Assembly: GCF_042652785.1 (NCBI RefSeq)
Contig: NZ_JBHSHD010000010.1
Span: 868,001-932,000 of the forward strand
Origin: Dokdonella_A ginsengisoli
GTDB taxonomy: Bacteria > Pseudomonadota > Gammaproteobacteria > Xanthomonadales > Rhodanobacteraceae
Direction of reading: 5' to 3'
Length of the DNA: 64,000 nt
Part shown: piece after piece, positions 10,271-18,560 of the stretch
How positions within the stretch are numbered: position 1 is the stretch's first letter
Layout of the letters: each line of letters starts with the position of its first letter
Translations under genes and position numbers: made by a program
The notes under the pieces: model-generated
The model's input: the letters and a program-made list of their open reading frames with translations, nothing else
Told to the model about the DNA's origin: nothing
Databases searched by the model: none

Positions 10271-10285
10271 CCCGGGATCGCCGCG

Positions 10286-12145
10286 ATGAACCGCTCCTCC
10301 AGCAACCACGGACTCAGCATCGCCCGGCAGCGCTTCTTCGCCGAAGGCGAACGGCCGACCGGACTGGTCTCCAACGTGATCCTCGAATCCTGGCAGCGCT
10401 GCGTCGCGCTCGGCCTCGCCGCCGGCGCGCGGCCCGAGCTGGAGCCGATCCCCAGCTCGGCGCTGACCGAACTGCACGACCGCCACGAGATCCTGCGCCG
10501 CATCTGCCGCCCGGAACTGGAAGCGCTGCACGCCGACGCGCACGACACCGGCGCGATCGCGATCCTGACCGGGCCCGACGGCTTCGTGCTCGACGCGGTC
10601 GGCGACGCGCGCTTCCTCGACAAGGCCGCGCGCGTGGCGCTGCGGCCCGGCGTGCCGTGGAGCGAGAACGCCACCGGCACCAACGCGATCGGCACCGCGC
10701 TGGTCGAGCGCCGCCCGGTCGAGGTGCGCGGCGCGGAGCACTACTTCGAGCCGCATCGCATCCTGTCCTGCTCGGCGTCGCCGATCTTCGATCCGCGCGG
10801 CCGCCTTGCCGGCGTGCTCGATCTCTCCGGCGAAGCCTCGGTGCAGCACGTGCACGCGCTCGGCATGGTGCGCCTGGCGGTCGACCAGATCGAGCATCGC
10901 CTGTTCGAGCAGGTCTGCCACGGCCGCGAGGTGATCCGCTGCCATCGCGACGCGGCCCTGCTCGGCACGCCGCGCGAGGCGCTGCTGGTGTTCGAGGGCC
11001 ATCGCCTGGTGGCCGCCAACCGTCACGCGCTGGAACTGTTCGGCTTCGGCTGGGACGAACTCGGCCGCCGCCGCTACGACGAGCTGTTCGCCGGCGCGCT
11101 GCCCGGCGCCGGCCGCGACGGCCTGCTGCGCGACCATTTCGGCACCACGCTGCACGCGCGCCGCGACGGCGCCGCGACGCGCATCGCCGTCGCCAGGCCG
11201 GCCGCCACGCCGCGGCCGCCGCTGCCGCGCGCGCCGGCACCGGTGTTCGACGCGCAGCTCGACGCCGATCTCGCGCGCGCCGTGCGCCTGCTCGACGCCG
11301 ACATCCCGATCCTGCTGCAGGGCGAGACCGGCACCGGCAAGGAAGTGTTCGCGCGCGAACTGCATCGGCGCAGCGCGCGCGCCGCGGCCGGCTTCGTCGC
11401 CGTCAACTGCGCCGCGCTGCCGGAAAGCCTGATCGAATCGGAGCTGTTCGGCTACGCGCCCGGCGCGTTCACCGGTGCGCGCCGCGAAGGCGCGCCGGGC
11501 CTGCTGCGCGAAGCGAACGGCGGCATGCTGTTCCTCGACGAGATCGGCGACATGCCGCTGGCGCTGCAGAGCCGCCTGCTGCGCGTACTGCAGGAACGCG
11601 AGGTGACGCCGCTCGGCGGCGGCCGTGCGGTCGCCGTCGACTTCGCCCTGGTCGCCGCCTCGCATCGCGATCTCGAGGCGGCCGTGGCGGCACAGACCTT
11701 CCGCCCGGACCTGTACTACCGCATCGCGCAGGCGACGGTGCGCCTGCGCGCGCTGCGCGAACGCGAGGACCGCTCCGAGCTGATCGTGCGGCTGTGGACC
11801 TCGCTCGGCGCCGCCGCGGCGAATGTCCGGCTCGACGAAGCCGCGCTGGCCACGCTCGCCGCGCAGGCCTGGCCGGGCAATTTCCGCCAGCTGGTCGGCA
11901 CGCTGCGCAGCCTGCTCGCATTGGCCGAGCCGGACAGCGTCGTCGACGTCGCGCAGCTGCCGCCGAACCTGCGCGGCGCACAGGCGTCCACGCCGGTCGC
12001 GCCGTCGCTGGCCGGCGCCGCGTCGATGGACGAACTGCAACGCCTGGCAATGCAGGAAGCGCTCGCCGCCTGCAACGGCAACACCTCCGCCGCCGCGCGC
12101 CGCCTCGGCATCAGCCGCAGCACGTTCTATCGCCGCCTGCAATAG
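10286..12145 (+). CDS. Sigma-54-dependent transcriptional activator, AcoR-like
   Basis: 619 residues. A GAF-like sensor region (about residues 60-190, with GTNAIGTALVERRPVEV) is followed by a PAS-like region (about 220-280). The AAA+ ATPase domain has Walker A GETGTGKE, the sigma-54 contact loop GAFTGA and Walker B MLFLDEIGDM. A Fis-type helix-turn-helix ends the protein (AARRLGISRSTFYRRLQ). There is no receiver domain, so the signal is probably a small molecule sensed by the N-terminus, as in AcoR. It is divergent from the aldehyde dehydrogenase gene with a sigma-54 promoter and a palindrome between them. I take the ATG at 10286 because an upstream GTG frame starting at 10253 would run through the palindrome. 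Confidence 0.92.
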   Translation: MNRSSSNHGLSIARQRFFAEGERPTGLVSNVILESWQRCVALGLAAGARPELEPIPSSALTELHDRHEILRRICRPELEALHADAHDTGAIAILTGPDGFVLDAVGDARFLDKAARVALRPGVPWSENATGTNAIGTALVERRPVEVRGAEHYFEPHRILSCSASPIFDPRGRLAGVLDLSGEASVQHVHALGMVRLAVDQIEHRLFEQVCHGREVIRCHRDAALLGTPREALLVFEGHRLVAANRHALELFGFGWDELGRRRYDELFAGALPGAGRDGLLRDHFGTTLHARRDGAATRIAVARPAATPRPPLPRAPAPVFDAQLDADLARAVRLLDADIPILLQGETGTGKEVFARELHRRSARAAAGFVAVNCAALPESLIESELFGYAPGAFTGARREGAPGLLREANGGMLFLDEIGDMPLALQSRLLRVLQEREVTPLGGGRAVAVDFALVAASHRDLEAAVAAQTFRPDLYYRIAQATVRLRALREREDRSELIVRLWTSLGAAAANVRLDEAALATLAAQAWPGNFRQLVGTLRSLLALAEPDSVVDVAQLPPNLRGAQASTPVAPSLAGAASMDELQRLAMQEALAACNGNTSAAARRLGISRSTFYRRLQ

Positions 12146-12234
12146 GGCGCTGCGAGCGCGCCTGCGCGCGCCGACAACCTTCCGGCCTCGATCCGGTACC
12201 AAGGGTCGTTCGCACAGTCGAAGGCTCGCGCCCC

Positions 12235-13281
12235 ATGCCGTCGCACGGAAGTGCCCGGACCGCGCATCAATGCGGTCGCCTGCTGAAAAACGGAATCCTC
12301 GCGGCAGCGCTGTGCCTGGCGGCATGGCTGGCTCCGTTCGGCGCGCGCGCGTCCGACGCGGATGAGGCGCGCGCGTCCGCGCCGCTGCCCGTCGCGCCGG
12401 GTTTCGCGCGCGCGAAGGTCGCCGCCAATCCGGGCGCGCCCGAGGCGACGCCGGTCGGCGAGGCCACCTGCTTCGCCTGCCATCAGCTCGAAGCCGAGCA
12501 TTTCACGCATACGCTGCATTCGCTCGGCCTGCACGCGGCGAACAAGGCCGACGCCTCGATTCCGGTGTGTGAGACCTGCCACGGACCCGGTTCGCAGCAC
12601 GCGCAGGCGCCGCTGACCAAGGGCTCGATCATCGCCTACACCAAAAACGGCGGCACGCCGATCCAAGTGCAGACCCGAACCTGCCTGACCTGCCACGAAG
12701 GCGGACCGCGCGACCACTGGCTCGGCTCGATCCACCAGCGCAACGACGTGTCGTGCAGCGACTGCCACAACCCGATGGCGAAGTTCTCGGTCGAAGGTTC
12801 GCTCGCGCGGCCGTCGATCAACGACACCTGTGCGCAATGCCACAAGGACGTGCGCCTGGAATTCAACCGCCGCTCGCACATGCCGCTGCCGGAAGGCCAG
12901 ATGAGCTGCGTGGACTGCCACAACCCGCACGGCAGCCTGACCGATCCGCTGCTGAAGACCAACACGGTCAACGAGACCTGCTACCAGTGCCACGCCGAAA
13001 AGCGCGGACCGTTCCTGTTCGAGCACGCGCCGGTGCGCGAGAACTGCCTCAACTGCCACACGCCGCACGGCTCCAACCAGCACGCGCTGCTGGTCGCGCC
13101 GATCCCGTTCCTGTGCCTGCAGTGCCACACGCAGCTGCGCCATCCGAACGACCTGCACACGCCGCAGTCGCTGGCGACCGGCGCGCATCCGGACGAACGC
13201 ATCATGGGCCGCGGCTGCCTGACCTGCCACGCCAACATCCACGGCTCGAACGCGCCGTCGGGGCCGAAGTTCCACGAGTGA
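12235..13281 (+). CDS. Decaheme c-type cytochrome, MtrA/PioA/DmsE family
   Basis: 348 residues: a signal peptide (about 1-40, ending GARASD), then ten CxxCH heme motifs (CFACH, CETCH, CLTCH, CSDCH, CAQCH, CVDCH, CYQCH, CLNCH, CLQCH, CLTCH). Ten hemes in this length with repeated DCHNPHG-type spacing is the MtrA pattern, a periplasmic wire that plugs into an outer-membrane barrel. The barrel gene follows 17 bases later. Such pairs carry electrons across the outer membrane, outward in metal reduction or inward in Fe(II) oxidation. No outer-surface decaheme (MtrC/OmcA) is present in the window, which favours the two-protein Mto/Pio arrangement. Alternative: the electron feed of a DMSO reductase, but no such enzyme is nearby. 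Confidence 0.93.
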   Translation: MPSHGSARTAHQCGRLLKNGILAAALCLAAWLAPFGARASDADEARASAPLPVAPGFARAKVAANPGAPEATPVGEATCFACHQLEAEHFTHTLHSLGLHAANKADASIPVCETCHGPGSQHAQAPLTKGSIIAYTKNGGTPIQVQTRTCLTCHEGGPRDHWLGSIHQRNDVSCSDCHNPMAKFSVEGSLARPSINDTCAQCHKDVRLEFNRRSHMPLPEGQMSCVDCHNPHGSLTDPLLKTNTVNETCYQCHAEKRGPFLFEHAPVRENCLNCHTPHGSNQHALLVAPIPFLCLQCHTQLRHPNDLHTPQSLATGAHPDERIMGRGCLTCHANIHGSNAPSGPKFHE

Positions 13282-13298
13282 GGTCGAGGAAGCATCCG

Positions 13299-16019
13299 AT
13301 GACGCTGCTGCCGACTTCCCGCCCTTCGTCATTCCCGCGCAAGCGGGAATCCATTGCCGTCCCTGCGGCGGGATCAGGATGGATTGCAAACTGCATCCGC
13401 AGCTTGCCCTTCGGGCCAATCGCTGCGCGAACGTTCGCTTCCCTCACATCGCTGTGGCGATGTTCGACCTGTCTGCGCAGTCCCGCGTTCGCGGGAATGA
13501 CGGCGCTGTGGTGTGTCTCGATGGCTCATGCCGACAGCGGCGTCGGCGTCGACACCTGGCGTGCGACCAAGCTCGACCCGACCGCCGGTGCGAACGTCGA
13601 AGGCTGCGACGAGCGCGGCACGTCGTGGCTGGTGCCGGGCCAGCGGCGTACGCCGACCGGCCATCGGCTTGCCTGCCCGCCCGCGTCCGCGCCGATGCAC
13701 GAGCGTGGCGACTGGCGCTACTCCGGCGTGCTGCAGTTCGGCTACCTCGGCACCGGCGGCGACGACGGCGCCGCGCTGTGGAACCGCTACGCGTTCTGGG
13801 ACACCGGCCCGGTGCTCGGCCTCGTCGCCGCCGACGCCGAGCGCGCCGACGACGGCAGCTACGCGAACCTGCGCGCCACGCGCGTCAGCGACGACGACCA
13901 GTACTACCAGCTCGCCTTCGGACGCGCCGGCAGCTACCGGCTGCAGGCCTCCCTGCGCGACATCTCCAACGTGCTCAGCGCGAACGCGAAGTCGATCTGG
14001 AACGGCGTCGGCACGAACACGCTGACCCTGTCCGACGGACTGACGCCGGGCGGCAGCACGCCCGAACAGGTCGCCGCGGTATCGGCGGCGGCGAGCGAGC
14101 GCACGCTGAAGGTCAAGCGCTCCAAGCAGACCCTCGGCTACGGCATGTACCTCACGCCGCAGTGGAGCGCGTACGCCAACGTCAGCAACGAGCAGCGCAA
14201 GGGCGCGCGGCCGTACGGCGGCACGTTCTTCTTCAACTTCCCGTTCCCGGACAACGGCGGCGTGTTCGAGACGGTCAAGCCGATCGACGACTCGACCATC
14301 CATCTCTCCGCCGGGCTGCGCTACGCGGGCGCGGCGTGGCGCCTGGATTTCGGCTACTCCGGTTCGCTCTACCGCGACGCCAACCGGCGCTACACCTTCC
14401 AGACGCCGTACGCGCTGCAGCCGGTCGTTCCCGGCTCGGTGTCGGCACCGCTGACCACCGGCCAGATGTCGACCGAGCCGGACAACGACTACCACAACCT
14501 GAAGGCCGCGCTGACGCGCAAGCTGCCGCTGAAAGGCGAGTTCTCGCTGACCGCCTCGGTCGGCCGCATGCGCCAGGACGATTCGCTGATCGCCCCGGTC
14601 GACTGCCGCGGCGTGTTCGGCATTGGCACCGGCGGCAGCCTGCAGCCCGGGCCGCAGAACCCGCTCCTGTACGACTGCGCGCAGTGGAACACGCCGGCCG
14701 CGCTGTCGCGGCGCAGCGCCGACATGCAGATCGACACGACCCTGCTCGATGCGCGCCTCGTGCTGCAGCCGACCGCCGACCTGAGCGTGCGCGGCGGCCT
14801 GCGCTTCAACCGCGACGACTACCGCAACGGCTATCTGATGCTCAACCCGCTCACCGGCCAGTACGGCTACGTCAGCGAGAACGGCAGCCAGGGCAGCGTG
14901 GTGCCGGGCGAGAGCGGCATCTGGGATGCCGGCGCCGGCGCTTCCAACCTGACGCGCATCCGCAGCCTGCCGCTGGACCTGCAGACGATCGACGCGAACC
15001 TCGGCGCCGACTGGAAGCTCGGCGAGCGCAACACGCTCGGCGCGACCTTCGCCTTCGAGCGCTACGAGCCGACAAATCGCGAACGCAGCGAGGTCGACAG
15101 CCGCAGCCTCAAGCTGAACTGGATCAACCGCAGCCTCGACTGGCTGACCCTGCGCGCCAGCCTCACCTTCCTCAAGCAGACCGGCGACCGCTACGACGAA
15201 GATCCGTACGGGTTCACCTGGTCGAGCAGCCTGCCCGGCTTCGTCGCGCCGCGCGCCGGCGTGCCGGCGCACACGGTCGACGCGATGCGCAAGTACGACC
15301 TGTCCAGCCGCGACCAGCGCAAGGTGAACCTGATGGCGACGCTGGCGCCGCGCGAGGACATGACGATCACCGCTTCGCTGCGCGGCGACTGGAACGACTA
15401 CGACGCGCGCATCGGCCGCCAGGGCTACTCGACGTTCGGCGCGACGCTGCAGTGGGACTGGCAGCCGACGCCGCGTACGCAGGCCAGCGCCTATTACGGC
15501 TACGACCGCTCGCGCCTGCGCGAGGCCAACGTCAACGAACTCAACGCCAACGGCGTCGATCCGCGCCTGGGCGGCGCGACCTATCCGCTGGCCGGACGCT
15601 GGTGGGTCACCGACACGCAGCACAACCGCAGCGCGGGCGCGAACCTGCGCCACGACTTCGGCCGCGCGCGCCTCGACCTCGACTGGAGCCGCCTGCATTC
15701 GCGCGGCATCACCGCCTATTCCTACGCCTCGTCGCTGGCGCTGGCCTGGGCCGACACGGTGCCCAACGACGACCCCGGCGCCGGCGCGTTCGCACCGATG
15801 CGCTACCGCGTCGACACGCTGGCGCTGGCGCTGGTCTTCCCCATCGTGGAGCGCGTCTCGCTGCGCGTGTTCGGCGTCTACGAACGCGGCCGCATCGACG
15901 ACTGGCACTACGCCGGCTTCGACGCGCGCCGCGTGATCGATCACCGCGTCTACACCGACGGCGGGCCGGAAGACTACAGCGCGCACCTGGTCGGCGTGCT
16001 GCTCGACGTGCGGCTGTGA
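13299..16019 (+). CDS. Outer-membrane beta-barrel of porin-cytochrome complex, MtrB/PioB family
   Basis: 906 residues if read from the ATG at 13299, which has a GAGGAAG ribosome site. From about residue 80 (after AHADSG) the protein shows long alternating beta strands with family signatures such as NEQRKGARPYG and repeated two-residue-step patterns, ending HLVGVLLDVRL. It should form the barrel that surrounds the decaheme cytochrome encoded upstream. The first 68 codons are odd: a 176-base palindromic repeat lies in the signal region and reads through in frame, giving a 76-residue leader in place of a usual signal peptide. An internal ATG at 13497, supplied by the repeat end, leaves only 12 residues before the AHA cleavage site. 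Export may be impaired or may use this longer leader. Confidence 0.88.
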   Translation: MTLLPTSRPSSFPRKRESIAVPAAGSGWIANCIRSLPFGPIAARTFASLTSLWRCSTCLRSPAFAGMTALWCVSMAHADSGVGVDTWRATKLDPTAGANVEGCDERGTSWLVPGQRRTPTGHRLACPPASAPMHERGDWRYSGVLQFGYLGTGGDDGAALWNRYAFWDTGPVLGLVAADAERADDGSYANLRATRVSDDDQYYQLAFGRAGSYRLQASLRDISNVLSANAKSIWNGVGTNTLTLSDGLTPGGSTPEQVAAVSAAASERTLKVKRSKQTLGYGMYLTPQWSAYANVSNEQRKGARPYGGTFFFNFPFPDNGGVFETVKPIDDSTIHLSAGLRYAGAAWRLDFGYSGSLYRDANRRYTFQTPYALQPVVPGSVSAPLTTGQMSTEPDNDYHNLKAALTRKLPLKGEFSLTASVGRMRQDDSLIAPVDCRGVFGIGTGGSLQPGPQNPLLYDCAQWNTPAALSRRSADMQIDTTLLDARLVLQPTADLSVRGGLRFNRDDYRNGYLMLNPLTGQYGYVSENGSQGSVVPGESGIWDAGAGASNLTRIRSLPLDLQTIDANLGADWKLGERNTLGATFAFERYEPTNRERSEVDSRSLKLNWINRSLDWLTLRASLTFLKQTGDRYDEDPYGFTWSSSLPGFVAPRAGVPAHTVDAMRKYDLSSRDQRKVNLMATLAPREDMTITASLRGDWNDYDARIGRQGYSTFGATLQWDWQPTPRTQASAYYGYDRSRLREANVNELNANGVDPRLGGATYPLAGRWWVTDTQHNRSAGANLRHDFGRARLDLDWSRLHSRGITAYSYASSLALAWADTVPNDDPGAGAFAPMRYRVDTLALALVFPIVERVSLRVFGVYERGRIDDWHYAGFDARRVIDHRVYTDGGPEDYSAHLVGVLLDVRL
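13327..13502. repeat. 176-bp palindrome-ended REP/MITE-like element inside the mtrB-like signal region
   Basis: The ends are a perfect 13-bp inverted repeat (CGTCATTCCCGCG and CGCGGGAATGACG). Each end folds into its own hairpin (TTCCCGC-GCAA-GCGGGAA on the left, TCCCGCG-TT-CGCGGGA on the right) and a third hairpin, ACATCGC-TGTG-GCGATGT, lies inside. Repeats of this type, which translate to FPRKRES at one end and FAGMT at the other, are widespread in proteobacteria. No target-site duplication is evident. Confidence 0.85.
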
Positions 16020-16029
16020 GGCGACGACG

Positions 16030-16695
16030 ATGAAGCCCTTCCTGCACGTGCGTCTGATCCTCGTCCTGCTCGGCGCTTCCTGCACCTGGGCGACGGCCGG
16101 CGAATGGCTCGACCTGCGCGGCGCGGCGCCGATCCGCGGCGATGCCGCCGCGGGCGCGGCCAAGGCCGCGGTGTGCGCCGCCTGTCACGGGCCGAACGGC
16201 AACTCGATCGTGCCGGCCTTCCCGCGCCTGGCCGGACAGCGGGCGGACTACCTGTACTGGCGGCTGGCGAATTTCAGGCGCGGCGCCTGGCCGCAATCGC
16301 CGATGACGGCGCAGGCGGCGAATCTCGCCGACGCCGACCTGCGCGACCTCGCCGCGTATTTCTCCTCGCAGGCCGTGGCGAAGCCGGCCGTCGCCACGGC
16401 GCCGTCCGCGCGCGGCGAGGACCTGTTCCGTCGCGGCGACACACAGCGCGGCACGCCGCCGTGTCAGGGCTGCCACGGCGCGGACGCGAAAGGTCCCGCC
16501 GACGCGCGATTGGCCACCTGGCCCTCGCTGCGCGGGCAGCAGGCCGACTACCTCGCCGCGCGGCTGAAGGCGTATCGAGACGCATCGTCCGCCGCCGCCA
16601 GCAGCAACGAATTCGTCATGCGCGGCGTGGCGCATCGCCTCGACGACGAGGCCATCGCGGCGATCGCCGGCTGGCTCGCATCGCTTCCACCCTGA
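16030..16695 (+). CDS. Periplasmic diheme cytochrome c (c4-like)
   Basis: 221 residues with a signal peptide (about 1-24, ending ATAGE) and two class I cytochrome domains. Heme motifs are CAACH (Cys49, Cys52, His53) and CQGCH (Cys145, Cys148, His149). Each domain carries the PxLxGQxxDYL segment (PRLAGQRADYLYWRL, PSLRGQQADYLAARL) typical of cytochrome c4/c553-like proteins, with a candidate Met ligand after it (SPMTAQ, FVMRGV). It begins 10 bases after the barrel gene and is surely in the same operon. It probably shuttles electrons between the decaheme cytochrome and the inner-membrane chain or the cupredoxin. Confidence 0.9.
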   Translation: MKPFLHVRLILVLLGASCTWATAGEWLDLRGAAPIRGDAAAGAAKAAVCAACHGPNGNSIVPAFPRLAGQRADYLYWRLANFRRGAWPQSPMTAQAANLADADLRDLAAYFSSQAVAKPAVATAPSARGEDLFRRGDTQRGTPPCQGCHGADAKGPADARLATWPSLRGQQADYLAARLKAYRDASSAAASSNEFVMRGVAHRLDDEAIAAIAGWLASLPP

Positions 16696-16818
16696 ACCCG
16701 GAACACACAGGAGGACCCCATCCCACTCCATCCCGCACGACCCGGCGCGCGCTCGCCGGACCCGGCCGCCGCTCGCACGGCGGTCGCGAAAGACTCTTCA
16801 CAACGAAACGGAGTACCC

Positions 16819-17220
16819 ATGAAATCCCCAATCGCTCTGCTCGCCGCCGCCCTGCTCGCTTCCGGCTCCACCGGCGCCGCCAATCACGACGTCACGGTCG
16901 GCGGCAACGGACAGCTCGTCTTCACCCCGTCGAGCCTGGACGTGCTGGTCGGCGACACGGTGACCTTCAGCAACGCCGGCGGCTTCCACAACGTGGCTTC
17001 GACCAACCAGGATCCCAATGCTGGCTTCACGTTCCGCTGCGCGGTCAACTGCACCGACGACAACGAAGGCAGCAACGCGGCGTGGACCGCGGTGATCACG
17101 ATCCCTGAATCGGCCGGGCACGCGGACATTCCGTACCTGTGCGAAGTGCACGGACAGCAGATGTCCGGCATCCTGCACGTGACGAACCCGGTCTCGCTGC
17201 AATCGTTCGAGATCGACTGA
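16819..17220 (+). CDS. Blue-copper protein (plastocyanin-like cupredoxin)
   Basis: 133 residues with a signal peptide (about 1-21, ending TGAAN). The type 1 copper site can be read directly: His57 (GGFHNV), Cys108 and His111 (YLCEVHG) and Met115 (QQMSG), with plastocyanin-like spacing. Two further cysteines, Cys74 and Cys78, may form a disulfide. A one-electron periplasmic carrier at the end of a porin-cytochrome operon recalls rusticyanin-like or plastocyanin-like carriers in Fe(II) oxidation; the link is inferred. It lies 123 bases after the diheme cytochrome gene, with no clear terminator between them, and a strong terminator follows at 17322. Confidence 0.92.
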   Translation: MKSPIALLAAALLASGSTGAANHDVTVGGNGQLVFTPSSLDVLVGDTVTFSNAGGFHNVASTNQDPNAGFTFRCAVNCTDDNEGSNAAWTAVITIPESAGHADIPYLCEVHGQQMSGILHVTNPVSLQSFEID

Positions 17221-17260
17221 CGACGCCTGCCGGCGGGAATGCCGGAAACCCGATCGCCGC

Positions 17261-17282
17261 CGTTCCCGCCCGTGCGGGAACG
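17261..17282. repeat. REP-like hairpin
   Basis: CGTTCCCGC-CCGT-GCGGGAACG is a perfect 9-bp stem with a 4-base loop, related in core sequence (TTCCCGC/GCGGGAA) to the ends of the element at 13327. It lies in the convergent gap after the cupredoxin gene. Confidence 0.55.
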
Positions 17283-17321
17283 ACGGGATCGTTCCACGCA
17301 CCTCTGAGCGACCGTCGCCGC

Positions 17322-17358
17322 CTCCGCACGAACGCCACAGGCTCGTGCGGAGCTTTTT
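17322..17358 (+). terminator. Rho-independent terminator after the cupredoxin gene
   Basis: CTCCGCACGA pairs with TCGTGCGGAG over a perfect 10-bp stem with an 11-base loop, followed by CTTTTT. It ends the electron-transfer operon and reaches the last base of the convergent efflux gene. Confidence 0.85.
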
Positions 17359-18560
17359 CAGCCCTTCTTGCCGGCGCCTTCCTTGCCCGCCGCCTGCGTG
17401 GTGGCCGGCGCCTCGGCGATGTGCACGACGTCGCCTTCGGCGATGCCGTCCGGCGGACTCTCCACGACCTTGTCCTCCGCCGCGACGCCCGAGCCGAGCT
17501 CGACCACCTTGCCCAGGTCGCGCGCGATGGTCACGGTCTTCAGGGCGACCTTGCCGTCCGCGCCGACGGTGGCCACGCGCAGGCCGGACTGGTCGAAGAT
17601 CAGCGCGCTGGCCGGAACGTTCAGCGCGCCGTTGCGCGGCAGGTCCAGGCTCACGTTGGCGAAACCGCCCGGCAGCAGCTCGCCGGCCGTGTTGTCGATC
17701 ACCAGCTGCATCAGCGTGGTGCCGGAAGCGACGTTGACCGACTGCGACGAGGATTCCACCGTCGCGACATACGGCTTGCCCGGACGTTCGGGAACCGTCA
17801 GGGTCGCCTTGGTTCCGGTCGGGATGCTCGGCACGTAGTTCTGCGGCACGCTGACGTAGGCGCGCAGCTTCTTCGTGTCGGACACGACGAACAGTTCCTG
17901 CCCGGCGGCGCTGCCGACGTTGACCAGCGAGCCGATGTCGGTGTTGCGCGCCGTGACCACGCCGTCGAACGGCGCGACGATGCGCGCGAATCCCTTGGTG
18001 GCGAGCAGGCGGTCGACGTTGGCCTGCGCCGACTGCACCAGCGCGCGCTTGGTGTCGGCGTCGCCGGTCTTCTCGTCGGCGGCCTGCTTGGACACTGCGC
18101 CGGTGGCGACCATCGCCTGCCAGCGCTTGGCCGTGGTTTCGGCCAGCGCGGCGTTCGACTTCGCGCTGATCAGGTCGGCGCGCCCCTGTGCGAGCTGCTG
18201 GTCCAGATCGGGCGTTTCCAGTTCCGCCAGCACCTGGCCGGCCTTCACCGTCGCGCCGATGTCGGCGGTCCAGCTCTTCACGTAGCCGCTGACGCGCGCG
18301 TACAGCGGCGCGCGTGAATAGGCCTCGAGGCGGCCCGGCAGGTCGAGCGTGCCGGCGTCGGCACGCGTACCGGGCGCGACCACGGCGACGGTCGGAACCG
18401 CGTTCTCGTCGGTCCACTCGCGCAGCTGCGCGTTGCCGTGCGCGCGTGCGAGCAGGCCGGTGACGACGACGGCGCCGGCGACCACCACGCCGGCCACGCC
18501 GGCCAGCTTGAGTCCGCGCCGCGAACGCGCGGCGGGATGTCCGTTCTTATCCGACGACAT
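17358..18560 (-). CDS. RND efflux periplasmic adaptor subunit
   Basis: 400 residues: a membrane anchor near the N-terminus (about 17-40), a lipoyl half-motif (APLYARVSGYVKSW), a coiled-coil hairpin (about 115-190), the second lipoyl half (RIVAPFDGVVTARNTDIG), a beta-barrel and a membrane-proximal domain. It should link the permease encoded directly upstream to an outer-membrane channel. The two genes overlap by 14 bases, which implies translational coupling. No outer-membrane factor gene is adjacent. The C-terminus ends in an Ala/Lys/Gly-rich tail. Confidence 0.92.
   Translation of the reverse strand: MSSDKNGHPAARSRRGLKLAGVAGVVVAGAVVVTGLLARAHGNAQLREWTDENAVPTVAVVAPGTRADAGTLDLPGRLEAYSRAPLYARVSGYVKSWTADIGATVKAGQVLAELETPDLDQQLAQGRADLISAKSNAALAETTAKRWQAMVATGAVSKQAADEKTGDADTKRALVQSAQANVDRLLATKGFARIVAPFDGVVTARNTDIGSLVNVGSAAGQELFVVSDTKKLRAYVSVPQNYVPSIPTGTKATLTVPERPGKPYVATVESSSQSVNVASGTTLMQLVIDNTAGELLPGGFANVSLDLPRNGALNVPASALIFDQSGLRVATVGADGKVALKTVTIARDLGKVVELGSGVAAEDKVVESPPDGIAEGDVVHIAEAPATTQAAGKEGAGKKG

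Noticed and set aside
10253..10285. GTG start at 10253 for the sigma-54 activator
   Set aside because: It would place the perfect palindrome inside the coding sequence; the ATG at 10286 leaves it upstream.
10235..12325. 696-residue minus-strand frame opposite the sigma-54 activator
   Set aside because: Shadow frame; the plus strand has intact GAFTGA and Walker motifs.
12235..13281. Decaheme protein as a nitrite reductase or NapC-type cytochrome
   Set aside because: No NrfA CxxCK motif or NapC membrane anchor; ten CxxCH motifs in about 350 residues followed by an MtrB-type barrel fit MtrA.
13327..13502. Insertion sequence or CRISPR at the palindromic element
   Set aside because: No transposase, no regular repeat-spacer pattern and only 176 bases; it is a REP/MITE-like element.
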